Part shown: positions 42,404 to 44,045 of the stretch, piece after piece | Layout of the letters: every line of letters begins with the position of its first letter | How positions within the stretch are numbered: the stretch's first letter is position 1 | Assembly: GCA_022737715.1 (NCBI GenBank) | Contig: JAIITD010000001.1 | Location: 1 to 44,045, forward strand | DNA: 44,045 nucleotides | From: Veillonella sp. | GTDB lineage: Bacteria; Bacillota; Negativicutes; Veillonellales; Veillonellaceae | Direction: 5' to 3' | The notes under the pieces: model-generated | Seen by the model: only the letters and a program-made list of their open reading frames with translations | Databases searched by the model: none | What the model was told of the DNA's origin: nothing | Made by a program: the position numbers and the translations under genes

Positions 42404-42434
42404 AAGGACTATTAGTAAGCTACTAATAGTCCTT
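42404..42434 (-). terminator. Terminator of the DUF47-pit operon
   Basis: Perfect 14-bp stem AAGGACTATTAGTA / TACTAATAGTCCTT with a 3-nt loop; TTTTTTG follows on the minus strand. About 20 nt past the pit stop. Confidence 0.92.
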
Positions 42435-42454
42435 CTCATTTATTATATGCAGTT

Positions 42455-43462
42455 CTAAAAGAATGAGCCAAATAGAAGATGTCCTACTTCATAAGCAATG
42501 GCAGCTACTATACCAGATAGCGGAATTGTTACGAACCACGCCATGACCATAGAACGCGCTACGCCCCAGTTTACTGCTTTAATACGCTTAGAAGCACCTA
42601 CCCCCAACAAAGAACCACTCACAACATGTGTAGTACTTACAGGTAAATGCAAGAATGTAGCAGTAAAAATAGTAATAGCAGAGTTTAAATCGGCTGCAAA
42701 ACCATTAATGGTTTCTAATTTAAAGATTTTTGTCCCCATGGTGGAAATAATTTTCCAACCACCAACAGCCGTACCAAAAGCCATCGCAGTCGCACAGCAC
42801 AACTTAACCCACAATGGAACATCTAAGGTATCAATATAACCACCGCTAAGTAAGGTCAATGTAATAATCCCCATCGCCTTTTGTGCGTCATTAGAACCAT
42901 GTGAAAAAGCCATCATAACGGCCGATACGATTTGCATGGATCTAAATCTATCATTTAAAACAATAGGAGAAAATCTACCAAAGATGAGTAACAACAATTT
43001 CATGATGATATAGCCACCAACCATTGCTACTAGTGGTGATAAGATGAGAGAAAAGAAAATCTTTAAAATCCCTGATTCATTTAAAGCATCAAAACCTACT
43101 GACCAGCCTACGGCACCAATGATGCCACCAATTAGTGCATGGGATGATGAACTAGGGATCCCCCAGTACCAAGTCAGTAAATTCCATGCGATGGCCCCGA
43201 TAAGGGCTGCTGAAATGATACCACTATTGATAAGAGATGGGGACATAACAATATCACCACCGATTGTCTTCGCAACCCCTGTACTCACCATAGCACCCAA
43301 AAAATTAAGTGCCGCCGTCATCATGATTGCTTTTTTAGGTTCAATAGCACGGGTTGAAACAGATGTGGCAATCGCATTAGCCGTATCGTGGAAGCCATTG
43401 ATGTAGTCAAATGCTATGGCTAGAAATACGACTAGCCAAACTAAGTAATGTGACTCAAGCAT
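42455..43462 (-). CDS. pit: Low-affinity inorganic phosphate transporter, PiT family
   Basis: Phosphate (or metal-phosphate) proton symporter of the inner membrane, 335 residues, about ten TM segments. Two copies of the family signature: FDYINGFHDTANAIATSVSTRAI near 18-41 and FSHGSNDAQKAMGIITL near 186-202. The GIPSSSSHALIGG and LPVSTTHVVSGSLLGVG motifs are also present. It overlaps the DUF47 gene by 8 nt; such pairs are standard, and DUF47 is thought to modulate Pit. Confidence 0.95.
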   Translation of the reverse strand: MLESHYLVWLVVFLAIAFDYINGFHDTANAIATSVSTRAIEPKKAIMMTAALNFLGAMVSTGVAKTIGGDIVMSPSLINSGIISAALIGAIAWNLLTWYWGIPSSSSHALIGGIIGAVGWSVGFDALNESGILKIFFSLILSPLVAMVGGYIIMKLLLLIFGRFSPIVLNDRFRSMQIVSAVMMAFSHGSNDAQKAMGIITLTLLSGGYIDTLDVPLWVKLCCATAMAFGTAVGGWKIISTMGTKIFKLETINGFAADLNSAITIFTATFLHLPVSTTHVVSGSLLGVGASKRIKAVNWGVARSMVMAWFVTIPLSGIVAAIAYEVGHLLFGSFF

Positions 43463-44045
43463 ACTTCAATACTACCCGGCGGAATGTACCAACCAAATCT
43501 TCGCATCCATCGATTACATCCTCCATGGAGCTTAAGATTTCCTTCCATTTGATAATTTCAATTGGATCTGTACATTCTGTAAATAATTTCGCCATTTCTT
43601 CATGGTAAATATTATCTGCTTCAGATTCAAGTTTCAACACTTGATGTACACGACCTTCTACCTTCACATGATCCTTTTTAAGGCTACCCATGTAACCGAT
43701 AGATTTATTGATATGTTTAACACATTTTACGACGATTTCACTCATGCGAATGGCACCATCACTAGGTTTACCTACATGATACATAACCATTTTATCCATG
43801 ATTTCTTTGATATTATCAAGTGTTGTATCTAATTGATCAATCAACAATTGGATATCTTCACGGTCCATCGGTGTAATGAATGTTTTACGCAAGCGATCAA
43901 CTGTTTCATTAACTAATTCATCCGCAGCTTTTTCCTTTGTATCAATTTCCAAGAATGCTTCTTCTTTAGAAACTTCGCCTTTGAAAACGCGTTCCATCAT
44001 TTCCGCACTTTCATAGGTAAGTTCAGCATGATTTTCTAAAATACT
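43455..44045 (-). CDS. DUF47/PhoU-like protein, partner of Pit (cut by window edge)
   Basis: Soluble all-helical protein of the PhoU-like DUF47 family. 196 residues are visible and the frame stays open to the right edge, so the first few codons lie outside. An internal ATGATG at 44000 is not the start; family proteins begin with a further 20-30 residues. Family features: LVNETVDRLRKTFITPMDREDIQLLIDQLDTTLDNIKEIMD near the middle and IIKWKEILSSMEDVIDGCEDLVGTFRRVVLKYA at the end. Overlaps pit by 8 nt; predicted regulator of phosphate uptake. Confidence 0.92.
   Translation of the reverse strand, partial: SILENHAELTYESAEMMERVFKGEVSKEEAFLEIDTKEKAADELVNETVDRLRKTFITPMDREDIQLLIDQLDTTLDNIKEIMDKMVMYHVGKPSDGAIRMSEIVVKCVKHINKSIGYMGSLKKDHVKVEGRVHQVLKLESEADNIYHEEMAKLFTECTDPIEIIKWKEILSSMEDVIDGCEDLVGTFRRVVLKYA

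Noticed and set aside
1..44045. tRNA, rRNA, CRISPR, insertion sequence or prophage
   Set aside because: No cloverleaf, array of regular repeats, transposase or phage gene was seen in any gap or reading frame.

Overview
The window looks like a chromosome segment of a Negativicutes bacterium, most likely Veillonella or a close relative. The reasons are an AT-rich genome, Firmicutes-type ribosome binding sites, a Bacillus/Clostridium-like order of housekeeping genes, and a gammaproteobacterial-type speF-potE pair. This is inferred from protein resemblance and gene order; there is no rRNA to confirm it. Nearly all genes lie on the minus strand. Only three are on the plus strand: a ThrE-type exporter, a pyridoxal/pyridoxamine kinase and a DUF805 protein. 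I see no tRNA, rRNA, CRISPR array, insertion sequence or phage gene.

Layout from left to right. 1-1776: the 5' part of serS and a cation diffusion facilitator. 1777-5830: the ornithine decarboxylase/putrescine antiporter operon speF-potE. 5771-18039: a housekeeping block (lysS, greA, dusB, coaX, birA, a ThrE exporter, ftsH, hpt, tilS, a Ppx/GppA phosphatase, an S1 protein and a FtsB/DivIC protein) that largely follows the divIC-yabR-tilS-hpt-ftsH-coaX-dusB-lysS order of Bacillus. 18164-19111: an L-2-hydroxyacid dehydrogenase of the LDH family. 19199-24084: an operon with an ABC-F ATPase, folE, folP, folB, folK, a membrane-anchored unknown and a GlsB-like protein. 24185-32602: oppBCDF, a serine hydrolase of the beta-lactamase fold, oppA, an LD-carboxypeptidase and an M20 peptidase. 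32852-34361: the kinase and DUF805 protein. 34426-35595: an unknown membrane protein. 35720-42292: a respiratory module with a fused CydDC exporter, cydB, cydA and an Rrf2 regulator. 42455-44045: a Pit phosphate transporter and its DUF47/PhoU-like partner, cut by the window edge.

How the genes work together. SpeF and PotE form an ornithine-in/putrescine-out, proton-consuming pair. CydAB is a bd-type quinol oxidase; CydDC supports its assembly, and the four-cysteine Rrf2 protein just upstream of cydA is the obvious candidate regulator. The fol genes supply most steps from GTP to dihydropteroate. The opp locus joins a peptide importer to three peptide- or wall-type hydrolases, which suggests murein peptide uptake and recycling; this is the most system-like part of the window.

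Points most worth a second look: a Gln in place of the near-universal active-site His in FolE; an apparently cytoplasmic SxxK/SDN/KTG hydrolase inside the opp operon; a perfect 13-bp inverted repeat in the promoter region of rrf2-cydAB; a 19-codon ORF coupled to the speF start; and a hairpin-packed intergenic region between the ThrE exporter and ftsH.
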